This document shows, in pieces, positions 34,711-44,082 of a stretch of DNA of 64,000 bases (its first letter is position 1; every line of letters begins with the position of its first letter). Under the pieces are notes generated by a model. That model ran no database searches, was not told the DNA's origin, and saw only the letters and a program-made list of their open reading frames with translations. The DNA lies in assembly GCA_947448525.1 (NCBI GenBank), contig CANFNV010000002.1, positions 1 through 64,000 of the forward strand, written 5' to 3'. The position numbers and the translations under genes were made by a program. The DNA comes from Flavobacteriaceae bacterium (GTDB lineage Bacteria; Bacteroidota; Bacteroidia; Flavobacteriales; Flavobacteriaceae).

Positions 34711-37536
34711 ATGAAAAAAATATTTTCCTTTTTTTGTGTTTTCTCTTCGTTTGTTTTTTTAGGGCAGAATAATCAATATGTAAATCCAATGATTGGAACA
34801 GGTGGACACGGGCATACCTATCCTGGCGCAACACTCCCATTTGGAATGGTGCAATTGTCTCCCGATACTAGAATTGATGGCAGTTGGGACGGTTGTTCTG
34901 GCTATCATTATTCCGATGCTATAATTTACGGTTTCTCACACACGCATTTAAACGGAACAGGTTGCTCCGATTTTGGCGATATAATGATTATGCCTTTCAT
35001 GGGGAAAGCATCATTGGATAATAAAGTCTATTCTTCTAAATTTTATCATCAAAATGAAAAAGCAACTGCCGGATTTTATTCTGTAAAATTAGACAACCAT
35101 AATATCGATGTTCGGTTAACGGCATCAACCCGAGTTGGTTTACACGAATATACTTATAATACTGCAGGTCAAGCCAATATTGTTCTCGATTTAAACCACC
35201 GCGATATATTGTTGGGTGGCGAAGTTCATGTAATCAATAGCACAACAATTGAAGTAAAAAGAGAGAGCGAAGCTTGGGCAAAAAACCAAATTGTATTTGC
35301 TCGTATAGAGTTTAGCGCACCCATGAAAGTTACCGATATTCGCAGCAACGGCGATTACATGCATTCCCCCGAAAACAAATATATCGGTGGAACGCAAACG
35401 GCAATTTGCTTTTCAAAACAAGTCAAAAAAGGTGAAAAAATCCTAGTGAAAGTGTCGCTTTCGCCAACAAGTTATGAAGGCGCAAAACTCAATAGTTCTG
35501 AAATTAAAGATTGGAATTTTGAACGAGTTAAAAAAGAAGCCGAGCAACTTTGGAATAAGCAATTATCTAAAATTGAAATAACAGAATCTGATATAAATAA
35601 AAAAACTATTTTTTATACCGCACTTTATCATACCATGGTACAGCCCAATATTGCTCAAGATCTAGACGGAAAATACCGAGGCCGAGACAACAGAATTCAT
35701 GTTGCAGAAGGATTTGATTACTATTCTGTTTTTTCTCTTTGGGATACCTTTCGAGCGGCACATCCGCTTTATACTTTAATCGAAAAGAAACGAACTTCCG
35801 ATTTTATAAATACGTTTTTAATGCAATACGAACAAGGCGGCAGATTACCCGTTTGGGAATTGGCTTCCAACGAAACGGATTGTATGATTGGCTACCATTC
35901 CGTTTCGGTTATGGCTGATGCTATGGCAAAAGGCATCAAGGGGTTCGACTACGAAAAATGTTTTGAAGCAGCTAAACATTCGGCTATGCTTGATCATTTA
36001 GGATTGGACGCCTATAAAAGACAAGGGTTTATTTCGATGGACGACGAACACGAAAGCGTTTCAAAAACCTTAGAATATGCTTATGACGATTGGTGTATTG
36101 CACAAATGGCTGAAATTTTGAGTAAAAAAGAAGACTACAATTATTTCATGATGCGTTCTCAAAGTTGGAAAAACGTCTTCGATTGGAATACCGGTTTCAT
36201 GCGACCAAAGAAAAACGGTGGTTGGAACAAGCCATTTGATCCAAAGGAAATCAATAATAATTTTACCGAAGGCAACTCGTGGCAATATTCGTTTTTTGTG
36301 CCGCAAGATATTCCTGGGATGATTGCATCCTACGGTGGAAAAGATAAATTTGAAGCAAAACTCGACGAAATGTTTAACAGCGAAAGCAAAACTACGGGAC
36401 GCGAGCAAGCCGATGTTACCGGATTAATCGGTCAATATGCGCACGGAAACGAGCCGAGTCATCACATGGCCTATTTGTATAATTATGTTGACAAACCAGA
36501 AAAAACAACTGAAAAAGTGCATTATATTTTAAATAATTTTTACAAAAATGCCCCTGACGGATTAATTGGAAATGAAGACTGCGGACAAATGAGTGCCTGG
36601 TATGTGCTGTGTTCGATGGGAATTTATGATGTAACGCCCGGAAAATCGGAGTGGAGCGAAACGCAATCGAGTTTTGATATTGTCAAAGTTAATTTTGAAG
36701 ACAAAACTACCAAAGAAATTTCCAAAAAAATGTTAGTTGGTGATATGAAGTATTTCGGAATTAAAAACAATGACAAAGTCGTTACAGTAGATTATTCTCA
36801 TAATCAAATAATTCCTGTTCCAATAATTCAAGCAGAAAGCAAGGCATTTAAAGATAAATTAAAGATTGAAATTATAAATCCTGATATATATAAATATGAT
36901 ATACTTTACAATATTGAGGATCCTAATGATACAAATTTGTTAGTTTTAAGAAGATACATCGAGCCATTTTATATTTCTGAAAGCTGTAAAGTAAATACTT
37001 TTTCGAATATTCGAAAATCAAATGATCATAGTAATACCGTTTCAGCCCAATTCTACAAAAAACCAAACAATTACACTATCGAGATAAAATCGAAATACAA
37101 TCCGCAATATACTGCTGGTGGCGATGAAGGAATTATCGACGGAATTAACGGAGCTGAAAACTGGCGAAAAGGTGAGTGGCAAGGGTACCAAAGTCAGGAT
37201 TTTGAGGCCATAATTGATTTGCAAACCGAGAAAACCGTTTCAAATTTCAGTGCAACTTTTCTACAAGATTCTGGTTCTTGGATTATTATGCCAAAAAAAG
37301 TTGACTATTTTGTATCCAACGATAATGTGAATTTTACTTTGGCTGGAAGTGTAACTAATTATATTAGTCCAAAATACGAAGTGAATAAAATACAAAATTT
37401 CGAATTTAAATCGCCTCAAAAACTTAAAGCAAAATACATCAAAGTTAAAGCTTATAATTTTGGCAAGCTTCCCGACTGGCATCAAGGCGCAGGCGGGGAT
37501 GCTTTTATTTTCATCGATGAAATAACAATAAATTAG
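34711..37536 (+). CDS. Exported GH92-family alpha-mannosidase with discoidin-like C-terminus
   Basis: A 941-aa protein with a signal peptide (cleavage near ...FVFLGQ). The GH92 start NPMIGTGGHGHTYPGATLPFGMVQLSPD is diagnostic. Further family blocks are GFSHTHLNGTGCSDFGDI, FSLWDTFRAAHPLY, WELASNETDCMIGYHSV and GNEPSHHMAYLYNY. GH92 enzymes are calcium-dependent exo-alpha-mannosidases. Residues ~780-941 (TAGGDEGIIDGINGAENW...) look like an F5/8-type carbohydrate-binding domain. There is no SusC/SusD pair nearby, so it stands alone rather than in a polysaccharide utilisation locus. Confidence 0.93.
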   Translation: MKKIFSFFCVFSSFVFLGQNNQYVNPMIGTGGHGHTYPGATLPFGMVQLSPDTRIDGSWDGCSGYHYSDAIIYGFSHTHLNGTGCSDFGDIMIMPFMGKASLDNKVYSSKFYHQNEKATAGFYSVKLDNHNIDVRLTASTRVGLHEYTYNTAGQANIVLDLNHRDILLGGEVHVINSTTIEVKRESEAWAKNQIVFARIEFSAPMKVTDIRSNGDYMHSPENKYIGGTQTAICFSKQVKKGEKILVKVSLSPTSYEGAKLNSSEIKDWNFERVKKEAEQLWNKQLSKIEITESDINKKTIFYTALYHTMVQPNIAQDLDGKYRGRDNRIHVAEGFDYYSVFSLWDTFRAAHPLYTLIEKKRTSDFINTFLMQYEQGGRLPVWELASNETDCMIGYHSVSVMADAMAKGIKGFDYEKCFEAAKHSAMLDHLGLDAYKRQGFISMDDEHESVSKTLEYAYDDWCIAQMAEILSKKEDYNYFMMRSQSWKNVFDWNTGFMRPKKNGGWNKPFDPKEINNNFTEGNSWQYSFFVPQDIPGMIASYGGKDKFEAKLDEMFNSESKTTGREQADVTGLIGQYAHGNEPSHHMAYLYNYVDKPEKTTEKVHYILNNFYKNAPDGLIGNEDCGQMSAWYVLCSMGIYDVTPGKSEWSETQSSFDIVKVNFEDKTTKEISKKMLVGDMKYFGIKNNDKVVTVDYSHNQIIPVPIIQAESKAFKDKLKIEIINPDIYKYDILYNIEDPNDTNLLVLRRYIEPFYISESCKVNTFSNIRKSNDHSNTVSAQFYKKPNNYTIEIKSKYNPQYTAGGDEGIIDGINGAENWRKGEWQGYQSQDFEAIIDLQTEKTVSNFSATFLQDSGSWIIMPKKVDYFVSNDNVNFTLAGSVTNYISPKYEVNKIQNFEFKSPQKLKAKYIKVKAYNFGKLPDWHQGAGGDAFIFIDEITIN

Positions 37537-37540
37537 TGAT

Positions 37541-37611
37541 ACGTGAATCTTTGTGAAACAATCTAAATATTATTTAATTCTCTTTAAAAAATAGCTCTGT
37601 GTATCTTTGTA
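37541..37611. repeat. Degenerate intergenic CACAAAG repeat, copy 2 (inverted)
   Basis: On the minus strand the region reads TACAAAGATACACAG ... TTTCACAAAGATTCACG, the same CACAAAG-type pattern as at 28315 and 60651. It lies just after the GH92 stop, in the gap between convergent genes. Confidence 0.45.
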
Positions 37612-37738
37612 TAATTCTGAAATACCCTAATTAAAATAGGAATATAGTAATGTTAGAAACCAGAAAAAAATTAAAATCCCGAAACGATAAAGACAAATTC
37701 CAAATTATCTAAACTCACTATATTGTACCTCCTAAATT

Positions 37739-39340
37739 TTACTTTGTATTTAAATCAAACGGTTGTTCCACATCCCAATTGGCGCGAACATCAATTTCTT
37801 TTGGAAAGTAAATGACTTCCTCGCTCTGGCGTTGTTCCAAGAAATTCCCTGGGGTCCATAATTTATCTTTATTATCGTCGTAAATTATTCGAATGGAGTA
37901 TTTATTTGGCTCAAGTAAATCAAAGTTTATAACGTTACTTTTTTCAGAATATTCGCTCGCTACAACTTCTCCTTTACCACTTGTTAACTGAATAATTATT
38001 GGAAAACGTTTTACATTTTCTAAGATAACATTAAGATTCCCATAATTGGAAGTGCTGTTGGTGTAGAATGAATATTTTAACGTATCATTCTTTTTATCAT
38101 TAAAATCAATCAATCCACCCGGAAAAATTTTTAATTTATATTTTTCTAAAGGTTCTTTTTTGAAATTGAATTTTAATTTTTGATGAAATTCATCATATTC
38201 AGTTGTAAACGGAACATCAGCAGAATCTTTGTTGATTAATTTCATCTTGGTCCTATCAATTTTAGTTATTGGGACGTTTGAATTTACTGTAAAAGTTTCT
38301 CTAAAATTCAAATCTCCCGATTTTTCTGCAGAGTAACTAATAGAATCTTTTTTCTGCTCTTTAACTTTCAATGAAAATGTTTTTTTAAACTTGTTTTTTG
38401 CCACATCAATACTTAACGAGTCGCCTTTAATTCCTCTAAACCATATTTGTAAGGAGTCTTTTTTAGGAAATTTACTTATAGTAAATGGAAGAGACTCTCC
38501 ATTTTTCCTGATACTAATTTTTACATCTTTTGCATTGCCTTGATAGCCAATAGTAAATTTGCTTGCAGAAGTTTGCGAGACATTTAGAGCTTTAAAGGGC
38601 AATTCTTCTTTAAATAATTCTAATTGATAAACAGTATCATTCGGAATTTTAACAAAGTCTTTTAGAAAACCAATTTTATCTGTTTTTGGATCAAACTTGT
38701 TGTTTCCATTTGCATCTTTTATTGCCACTAGTTTGTATTTTCCTTGCTTCAGATTTTCAAATTTTGCTAATTTTAAACTGTCTAAAGTATTAGTAACATA
38801 ACGCGGAACTTCTTTGTAAATAATGGAATCATTGTATTTATCATTTGCTTCATAAAGCATTATGGATACATAATCGGTAACTTTTTTCTCAAAAGCATCT
38901 TTTACTTTTATTCCTAATGTCAACGAATCAATATAATTTCCGGTAGAAAACACATATTTGAATTGTTGGTAGGGATTTCCTTCGTTATTATCTTGGATAC
39001 TTTTGCCAAAATTGAAACTGTAGGTTGTATTTTGCAATAATGTATCTTTAATTTTTATTCTTATAAATTTACTCGCCACGCTAGGTAAAATTTCAGGTTG
39101 GCGTTTCATTGGTGGCGAAATAATGAGTTGTTTATTCAAATCTTTCAACTTAATGTATTCGTTAAAATCGATTCGGATTTCTTTGCCGTTAAAGTTTTTT
39201 GAGAAGTTTTTAGGCAAACTACTAATTATTTTTGGAGCAATAGTATCTTTGGCGCCACCAGAAATAGTTCCCTTTTTTGCACAGCTAATCGCCGTAAAAA
39301 CTAGAAAAAGTAAAATATATTTAGAATAAAATTTTTGCAT
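37739..39340 (-). CDS. Ig-like-domain lipoprotein of unknown function
   Basis: The track starts at a TTG (39364); the ATG at 39340 is preferred because it gives a clean lipoprotein signal: MQKFYSKYILLFLVFTAISC, with the lipobox cysteine at residue 20 (533 aa). After it comes an Ig-like domain of the Big_5/SbsA type (about residues 35-130: TIAPKIISSLPKNFSKNF, IDFNEYI, TTYSFNFG). Further beta-rich repeats follow, including a DANGNNKFDPKTDKIG segment that looks like a calcium-binding turn. Predicted to be anchored in the outer membrane. The function is unknown; such proteins are common in Flavobacteriaceae. It converges on the GH92 gene and is followed upstream by comF. Confidence 0.82.
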   Translation of the reverse strand: MQKFYSKYILLFLVFTAISCAKKGTISGGAKDTIAPKIISSLPKNFSKNFNGKEIRIDFNEYIKLKDLNKQLIISPPMKRQPEILPSVASKFIRIKIKDTLLQNTTYSFNFGKSIQDNNEGNPYQQFKYVFSTGNYIDSLTLGIKVKDAFEKKVTDYVSIMLYEANDKYNDSIIYKEVPRYVTNTLDSLKLAKFENLKQGKYKLVAIKDANGNNKFDPKTDKIGFLKDFVKIPNDTVYQLELFKEELPFKALNVSQTSASKFTIGYQGNAKDVKISIRKNGESLPFTISKFPKKDSLQIWFRGIKGDSLSIDVAKNKFKKTFSLKVKEQKKDSISYSAEKSGDLNFRETFTVNSNVPITKIDRTKMKLINKDSADVPFTTEYDEFHQKLKFNFKKEPLEKYKLKIFPGGLIDFNDKKNDTLKYSFYTNSTSNYGNLNVILENVKRFPIIIQLTSGKGEVVASEYSEKSNVINFDLLEPNKYSIRIIYDDNKDKLWTPGNFLEQRQSEEVIYFPKEIDVRANWDVEQPFDLNTK

Positions 39341-39422
39341 CAAATTAATATTTTCTATAGGCAAAATAACAATTATATTTAGTGTAAACGAAATGTTTTT
39401 ATTTATAATTAACTAAAAAAGA

Positions 39423-40115
39423 TTATTGTGTCATCGCCATACAGACAATACTAACTTTTGCACCAGGAATTTTCAACAATTCTCTACTACAAGCTTCCAA
39501 TGTGGATCCGGTTGTAATTACATCATCAATCAATAAAAAATGCTTGTTGTAATGTCTTTCATCAAATTGAACTCCAAATATACTTTCTACAATTTCACTT
39601 CTGCCTAAAAATGATTTTTTAGTTTGGGTTTTAGAGTAAATATTCCGTAACAAGATTGCATCATTATATTTGATGTTTAAATTTTTAGATAATGCTTCTC
39701 CAAAATGGGTAACTTGATTATAGCCTCGTTCTTTTAAACGTTTTTTATGTAAAGGAACCGGAATGATATAATCTACATCCGTAATTTCTTTAGTAGATTT
39801 CAATTCTGCAGCATACCAATTTCCAATAGCTTCTCCAACTTCTTGATGCCCTTTGTATTTCAACTTATGAATCATTTCTTGAACAATGCCTTTTTTATTA
39901 AAATAAAACAATGCTGAAGCAAATTCGAGATCAATTCGACCATAAAATTTACTAAATGCATCGTTGTTTTTAATTTTGTGATGATTTGTAAGCGGAATTT
40001 CATGTCGGCAACGGGTGCAAATTACCTTTTCATCGGATAATAAAAAAGAATTGCAGCCTGCGCAGGCTTTAGGAAAAAATAGATTCAGCACACTTTCAAG
40101 CATTGATAAAAACAT
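39423..40115 (-). CDS. comF: ComF-family phosphoribosyltransferase-like protein
   Basis: A 230-aa protein with a double CxxC zinc finger (CAGC near residue 18 and CTRC near 33), a middle region with IPVPLHKKRLKERGYNQ, and the PRPP-binding motif LLIDDVITTGSTLEACS. This layout is ComF, the cytoplasmic protein of DNA uptake/natural transformation. dprA occurs elsewhere in the window (53.4 kb). The gene may be monocistronic. The start gives the zinc finger its normal distance from the N-terminus. Confidence 0.92.
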   Translation of the reverse strand: MFLSMLESVLNLFFPKACAGCNSFLLSDEKVICTRCRHEIPLTNHHKIKNNDAFSKFYGRIDLEFASALFYFNKKGIVQEMIHKLKYKGHQEVGEAIGNWYAAELKSTKEITDVDYIIPVPLHKKRLKERGYNQVTHFGEALSKNLNIKYNDAILLRNIYSKTQTKKSFLGRSEIVESIFGVQFDERHYNKHFLLIDDVITTGSTLEACSRELLKIPGAKVSIVCMAMTQ

Positions 40116-40184
40116 TTAATTTCATAAAAATATAAAATTCAATCATTCAATCGTTATTTATGTGGAATTTTAAATTCACTTTTA

Positions 40185-40192
40185 TATTTTTG
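40185..40192 (+). promoter_or_regulatory. -7 box directly before the glyS ATG
   Basis: TATTTTTG ends 7 bases before the glyS ATG, so the mRNA would have a leader of only a few bases or none. The -33 region is weak (TGTG). Confidence 0.45.
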
Positions 40193-40199
40193 CACTATT

Positions 40200-41744
40200 A
40201 TGGCAAAACAAGAAGATATTTTTAAAAATGTAGTTTCGCATGCAAAAGAATACGGATTTATTTTTCCGTCAAGCGAAATTTACGATGGTTTAAGTGCGGT
40301 TTACGACTATGCACAAAATGGAGTTGAACTAAAGAAAAACATCCGCGAATATTGGTGGCGCGCCATGGTTCAAATGCACGATAACATTGTTGGACTTGAT
40401 GCTGCAATCTTGATGCACCCAACAACTTGGAAAGCTTCAGGTCATGTAGATGCTTTTAACGACCCATTAATTGACAACAAAGATTCCAAAAAAAGATATA
40501 GAGCCGACGTTTTAATAGAGGATTATGCCGAAAAATTAAACCTAAAAGCCAAAAAAGAAATTGAAAAAGCACACGAACGTTTTGGAGCTTCTTTTGACGA
40601 AGATCAATACAAAACGACTAATCCACGTGTGATGGAATACCTAGCTAAAGAAAGAGAAATTCTTGAACGCATGGGGCGTTCTTTAGGAAATGGGGATTTA
40701 GAAGACGTAAAAGCATTAATTGAAGAATTAGAAATTGCCGATCCAGAAACAGGTTCCAGAAATTGGACTGAAGTACGTCAATTTAACTTAATGTTCGGAA
40801 CAAAATTAGGCGCTTCTGCTGATACTGCTATGGATTTATACCTTCGCCCAGAAACGGCGCAAGGAATTTTCGTGAACTTCCTTAACGTACAAAAAACCGG
40901 TAGAATGAAGATTCCTTTTGGAATTGCTCAAACAGGTAAAGCTTTTAGAAACGAAATAGTAGCTCGTCAATTCATTTTTCGCATGCGCGAATTTGAACAA
41001 ATGGAAATGCAATTCTTTGTGAAACCTGGCGAAGAAATGAAGTGGTACGAATATTGGAAAGAAGCTAGACTGAAATGGCACTTATCTCTTGGTTTAGGTG
41101 CAGCAAATTACCGTTTTCACGACCACGAAAAATTAGCGCATTATGCCAATGCCGCTGCCGATATCGAATTCAATTTCCCCTTCGGATTTAAAGAATTGGA
41201 AGGAATTCACTCCAGAACGGATTTCGATTTGAAAGCACACGAACAATTTTCGGGAAAGAAATTACAATATTTTGATACCGAAACTAATTCAAATTATGTT
41301 CCATATGTTGTAGAAACATCTGTTGGCTTGGACAGAATGTTCTTATCCGTTTTTGCAACGTCTTTACAAGAAGAAACACTAGAAGATGGTTCTACAAGAA
41401 CAGTTTTGCGTTTACCTTCCGTTTTAGCACCAACAAAAGCAGCTGTTTTACCATTAGTAAAAAAAGACGGACTTCCAGAAGTAGCTCAAAGTATCATTGA
41501 TGATTTAAAATGGGACTTCAATGTAGCTTACGATGAAAAAGATGCCGTAGGAAGACGTTACAGACGCCAAGACGCATTAGGAACTCCATTTTGCATCACG
41601 GTAGATCATCAAACATTAGAAGACCAAACTGTGACCATTCGACATAGAGATTCGATGAAACAAGATCGCGTTAAAATATCCGAATTAAAAACCATTATAG
41701 AAAATGAAGTTTCAATAAAAAATTGGTTTCATAAGATGGTTTAA
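40200..41744 (+). CDS. glyS: Glycine--tRNA ligase (single-chain alpha2 type)
   Basis: A 514-aa class II synthetase of the single-chain homodimer type (not the alpha2beta2 form). Class II motifs: YDGLSAVYDYAQNGVELKKN at the start, LRPETAQGIFVNF, the motif 2 region KAFRNEIVARQFIFRMREFEQMEMQFF, and motif 3 VETSVGLDRMF. The C-terminal anticodon-binding domain starts near VLAPTKAAVLPLVKK. It charges tRNA-Gly. It is followed by a 12-bp perfect-stem terminator. Confidence 0.97.
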   Translation: MAKQEDIFKNVVSHAKEYGFIFPSSEIYDGLSAVYDYAQNGVELKKNIREYWWRAMVQMHDNIVGLDAAILMHPTTWKASGHVDAFNDPLIDNKDSKKRYRADVLIEDYAEKLNLKAKKEIEKAHERFGASFDEDQYKTTNPRVMEYLAKEREILERMGRSLGNGDLEDVKALIEELEIADPETGSRNWTEVRQFNLMFGTKLGASADTAMDLYLRPETAQGIFVNFLNVQKTGRMKIPFGIAQTGKAFRNEIVARQFIFRMREFEQMEMQFFVKPGEEMKWYEYWKEARLKWHLSLGLGAANYRFHDHEKLAHYANAAADIEFNFPFGFKELEGIHSRTDFDLKAHEQFSGKKLQYFDTETNSNYVPYVVETSVGLDRMFLSVFATSLQEETLEDGSTRTVLRLPSVLAPTKAAVLPLVKKDGLPEVAQSIIDDLKWDFNVAYDEKDAVGRRYRRQDALGTPFCITVDHQTLEDQTVTIRHRDSMKQDRVKISELKTIIENEVSIKNWFHKMV

Positions 41745-41756
41745 CTACTATAAATG

Positions 41757-41813
41757 ACTAGTCCTGAACAATCAATTCAGAATATTCAGGACTAGTAACT
41801 ATTTTGTTTTCTT
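41757..41813. terminator. Bidirectional terminator between glyS and the ALDH gene
   Basis: Perfect 12-bp arms ACTAGTCCTGAA (41757-41768) and TTCAGGACTAGT (41785-41796) around a 16-base loop, followed by a T-rich tail on the plus strand. The two flanking genes converge on it. Confidence 0.75.
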
Positions 41814-41825
41814 TTCTCTAGAATT

Positions 41826-43379
41826 CTATAAATCAAATTTAATTCCTTGTGCCAGAGGCAATTGATCTGAATAATTAACTGTATTGGTTTGTCTTCTCAT
41901 ATATACTTTCCATGAATCAGAACCAGATTCTCTTCCGCCACCAGTTTCTTTTTCACCACCAAAAGCACCGCCAATTTCGGCACCAGATGTTCCAATATTT
42001 ACGTTGGCAATGCCACAATCTGAACCTGCAAAAGATAAGAATTTTTCAGCTTCTTTCATTTCGTTAGTCATAATAGCAGACGATAAACCTTGAGCAACAC
42101 CATTTTGTAATACAATAGCATTTTCAACTTCGCCCCTGTATTTCATCAAGTATAAAATTGGGGCAAACGTTTCGTGTTGTACAATTTCAAAACTGTTTTC
42201 AGCTTCAATTATTGCTGGTTTTACATAGCAACCCGATTCGTATCCTTGACCTGAAAGAACACCGCCTTCCACCAACACTTTACCGCCTTCCGCTTTTGCT
42301 TTTTCAATAGCAGCCAAATACGTGTTTACAGCATCAATATCAATTAAGGGTCCGATATGATTTTTTTGATCCAATGGATTTCCAATAGTCAATTGACCGT
42401 AAGCGCCAACTATTGCGTCTCGTACTTTATCATAAACCGATTCGTGAATGATTAATCGTCTGGTAGAAGTACAACGTTGTCCTGCCGTTCCTACAGCACC
42501 AAAAACAGCCCCTGGAACCACCACTTTTAAATCGGCTGTTGGTGTAATGATGATGGCATTGTTTCCACCCAATTCTAATAAAGATTTTCCAAAACGTTGT
42601 GCAACCGTTGCACCAACAATTCTTCCCATTCGTGTAGAACCTGTAGCAGAAATCAAAGGAATTCTAAAATCGGTAGTCATCATTTCGCCTACTTTATAAT
42701 TACCGTTGATAATACAAGAAATTCCTTCTGGTAGATTATTGGCTTTCAAAACTCCAGCGATAATATTTTGACAGGCAATAGAACACAAAGGTGCTTTTTC
42801 AGAGGCTTTCCAAACACAAACATCACCACAAATCCAAGCTAAAGCCGTGTTCCAAGACCACACTGCAACCGGAAAGTTAAACGCAGAGATGATGCCCACC
42901 ACACCAATTGGGTGCCATTGTTCTCTCATTACATGGCCTGGACGTTCTGATGGAATAGTTTGTCCGTTTAATTGTCTAGATAAACCTACTGCAAAGTCAC
43001 AGATATCAATCATTTCTTGAACTTCTCCATATCCTTCTTGGAGGGATTTACCCATTTCATATGAAACTAATTTTCCTAAAGGTTCTTTTAATTCTCTTAA
43101 TTTGTTTCCAAATTGACGTACAATTTCGCCGCGTTGTGGCGCGGGCATTGCTCTAAATTTAAGAAAAGCAGCTGTTGCGGTTTGCATTACTTTTTCGTAA
43201 TCTTCGGCAGTAGTTGTTTTTACTTTACCTATTAATTGGCCATCAACCGGCGAATAACTTTCTATAATTTCTCCGTTTGAAAAATGATTATTACCTGTTG
43301 AAGTTCCTTCGTTAATGGCTTTTACACCAAGGATTTCAAGTGCTTCGGTCATTCCGAATTGTTGAGCAATTGTTGACAT
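41826..43379 (-). CDS. ALDH7-type aldehyde dehydrogenase
   Basis: A 517-aa NAD(P)-dependent aldehyde dehydrogenase. Blocks such as GEVQEMIDICDFAVGLSRQL, WSWNTALAWICGDVCVWKASEKAPLC, ELGGNNAIII and GAVGTAGQRCTSTRRL (catalytic Cys) place it in the ALDH7 (antiquitin/AmaB) group, whose members oxidise alpha-aminoadipic semialdehyde in lysine breakdown. Upstream on the same strand is 3-hydroxyanthranilate dioxygenase, so a role in tryptophan breakdown is an alternative, though the sequence does not look like aminomuconate-semialdehyde dehydrogenase. A TACTTTTG box (43429-43422, minus) lies 43 bases before the ATG, so it may also be transcribed alone. Confidence 0.93.
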   Translation of the reverse strand: MSTIAQQFGMTEALEILGVKAINEGTSTGNNHFSNGEIIESYSPVDGQLIGKVKTTTAEDYEKVMQTATAAFLKFRAMPAPQRGEIVRQFGNKLRELKEPLGKLVSYEMGKSLQEGYGEVQEMIDICDFAVGLSRQLNGQTIPSERPGHVMREQWHPIGVVGIISAFNFPVAVWSWNTALAWICGDVCVWKASEKAPLCSIACQNIIAGVLKANNLPEGISCIINGNYKVGEMMTTDFRIPLISATGSTRMGRIVGATVAQRFGKSLLELGGNNAIIITPTADLKVVVPGAVFGAVGTAGQRCTSTRRLIIHESVYDKVRDAIVGAYGQLTIGNPLDQKNHIGPLIDIDAVNTYLAAIEKAKAEGGKVLVEGGVLSGQGYESGCYVKPAIIEAENSFEIVQHETFAPILYLMKYRGEVENAIVLQNGVAQGLSSAIMTNEMKEAEKFLSFAGSDCGIANVNIGTSGAEIGGAFGGEKETGGGRESGSDSWKVYMRRQTNTVNYSDQLPLAQGIKFDL

Positions 43380-43421
43380 TGTATTATAAGTTTGTTTGTT
43401 TATTATTTTAGCAAAAGTAAG

Positions 43422-43429
43422 GGATTATT
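43422..43429 (-). promoter_or_regulatory. Candidate -7 box of the ALDH7-type gene
   Basis: Minus-strand TACTTTTG, exact TAnnTTTG, with a leader of roughly 36 bases. No clear -33 element. Confidence 0.4.
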
Positions 43430-43477
43430 TTGAATATTTAGTTCTGAAATAGTTTCGAAAAGCAGCAGCTAACTTTC

Positions 43478-44014
43478 TTATTTATCCACAAATTTCTCAT
43501 TGGTTTCCATCACAGTTCCGCATTTTTCACAAGTTCTTTTTTCTTCTGAATTGTAATACTCCTTGAAGTGAGTTAAGAAATCATTTTCAATATCATGTAA
43601 CTCGAAGTAAGCTTCGTACAGTTTATGGTTGCAAGCGTCGCAAAACCAAAGTAAACCATCCGTAAATCCTTTTCCGACACGTTTTCGTTCAATTACTAAC
43701 CCAATTGAGTTTTCAGTTCTACTTGGCGAATGCGGCACTTTGGCTGGAAGAAGAAACATATCGCCTGGAAAAAGATGCATTTCTTTTTTGATGCCCTCTT
43801 CTTGAATAAAAACAGTAATGGTTCCTTCTAATTGATAGAATAATTCTTCCGTTTCATTATAGTGATAGTCTTTTCTTGAATTTGGTCCGGCCACAACCAT
43901 TACTATATAGTCGCCAGAATCCACATAAATGTTTTTATTGCCAACGGGGGGCACTAATAAATGGCGGTTATCCTCTATCCACTGATTTAAATTGAACGGT
44001 TTTTGAACAGACAT
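43478..44014 (-). CDS. 3-hydroxyanthranilate 3,4-dioxygenase
   Basis: A 178-aa cupin dioxygenase that opens 3-hydroxyanthranilate in the kynurenine route of tryptophan breakdown or quinolinate/NAD synthesis. Catalytic iron ligands are in place: His51, Glu57 and His95, with Arg47 and Arg99 for substrate. A second, rubredoxin-like iron site is formed by Cys125/Cys128 (CDAC) and Cys162/Cys165 (CEKC), as in bacterial enzymes. Other kynurenine genes (kynureninase, kynurenine monooxygenase) are not within the window. It lies 98 bases upstream of the ALDH gene. Confidence 0.95.
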   Translation of the reverse strand: MSVQKPFNLNQWIEDNRHLLVPPVGNKNIYVDSGDYIVMVVAGPNSRKDYHYNETEELFYQLEGTITVFIQEEGIKKEMHLFPGDMFLLPAKVPHSPSRTENSIGLVIERKRVGKGFTDGLLWFCDACNHKLYEAYFELHDIENDFLTHFKEYYNSEEKRTCEKCGTVMETNEKFVDK

Positions 44015-44082
44015 ATCAAATTATTTTTTACGAAAGTAGTAAAAATAAAAAAAGCTAGTATAAAACTAACTTTTTCATGTAT

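Noticed and set aside
37650-37712. 20-codon ORF between the GH92 gene and the Ig-like lipoprotein gene
   Set aside because: Lys-rich, no promoter match, near a degenerate repeat; length within chance expectation.
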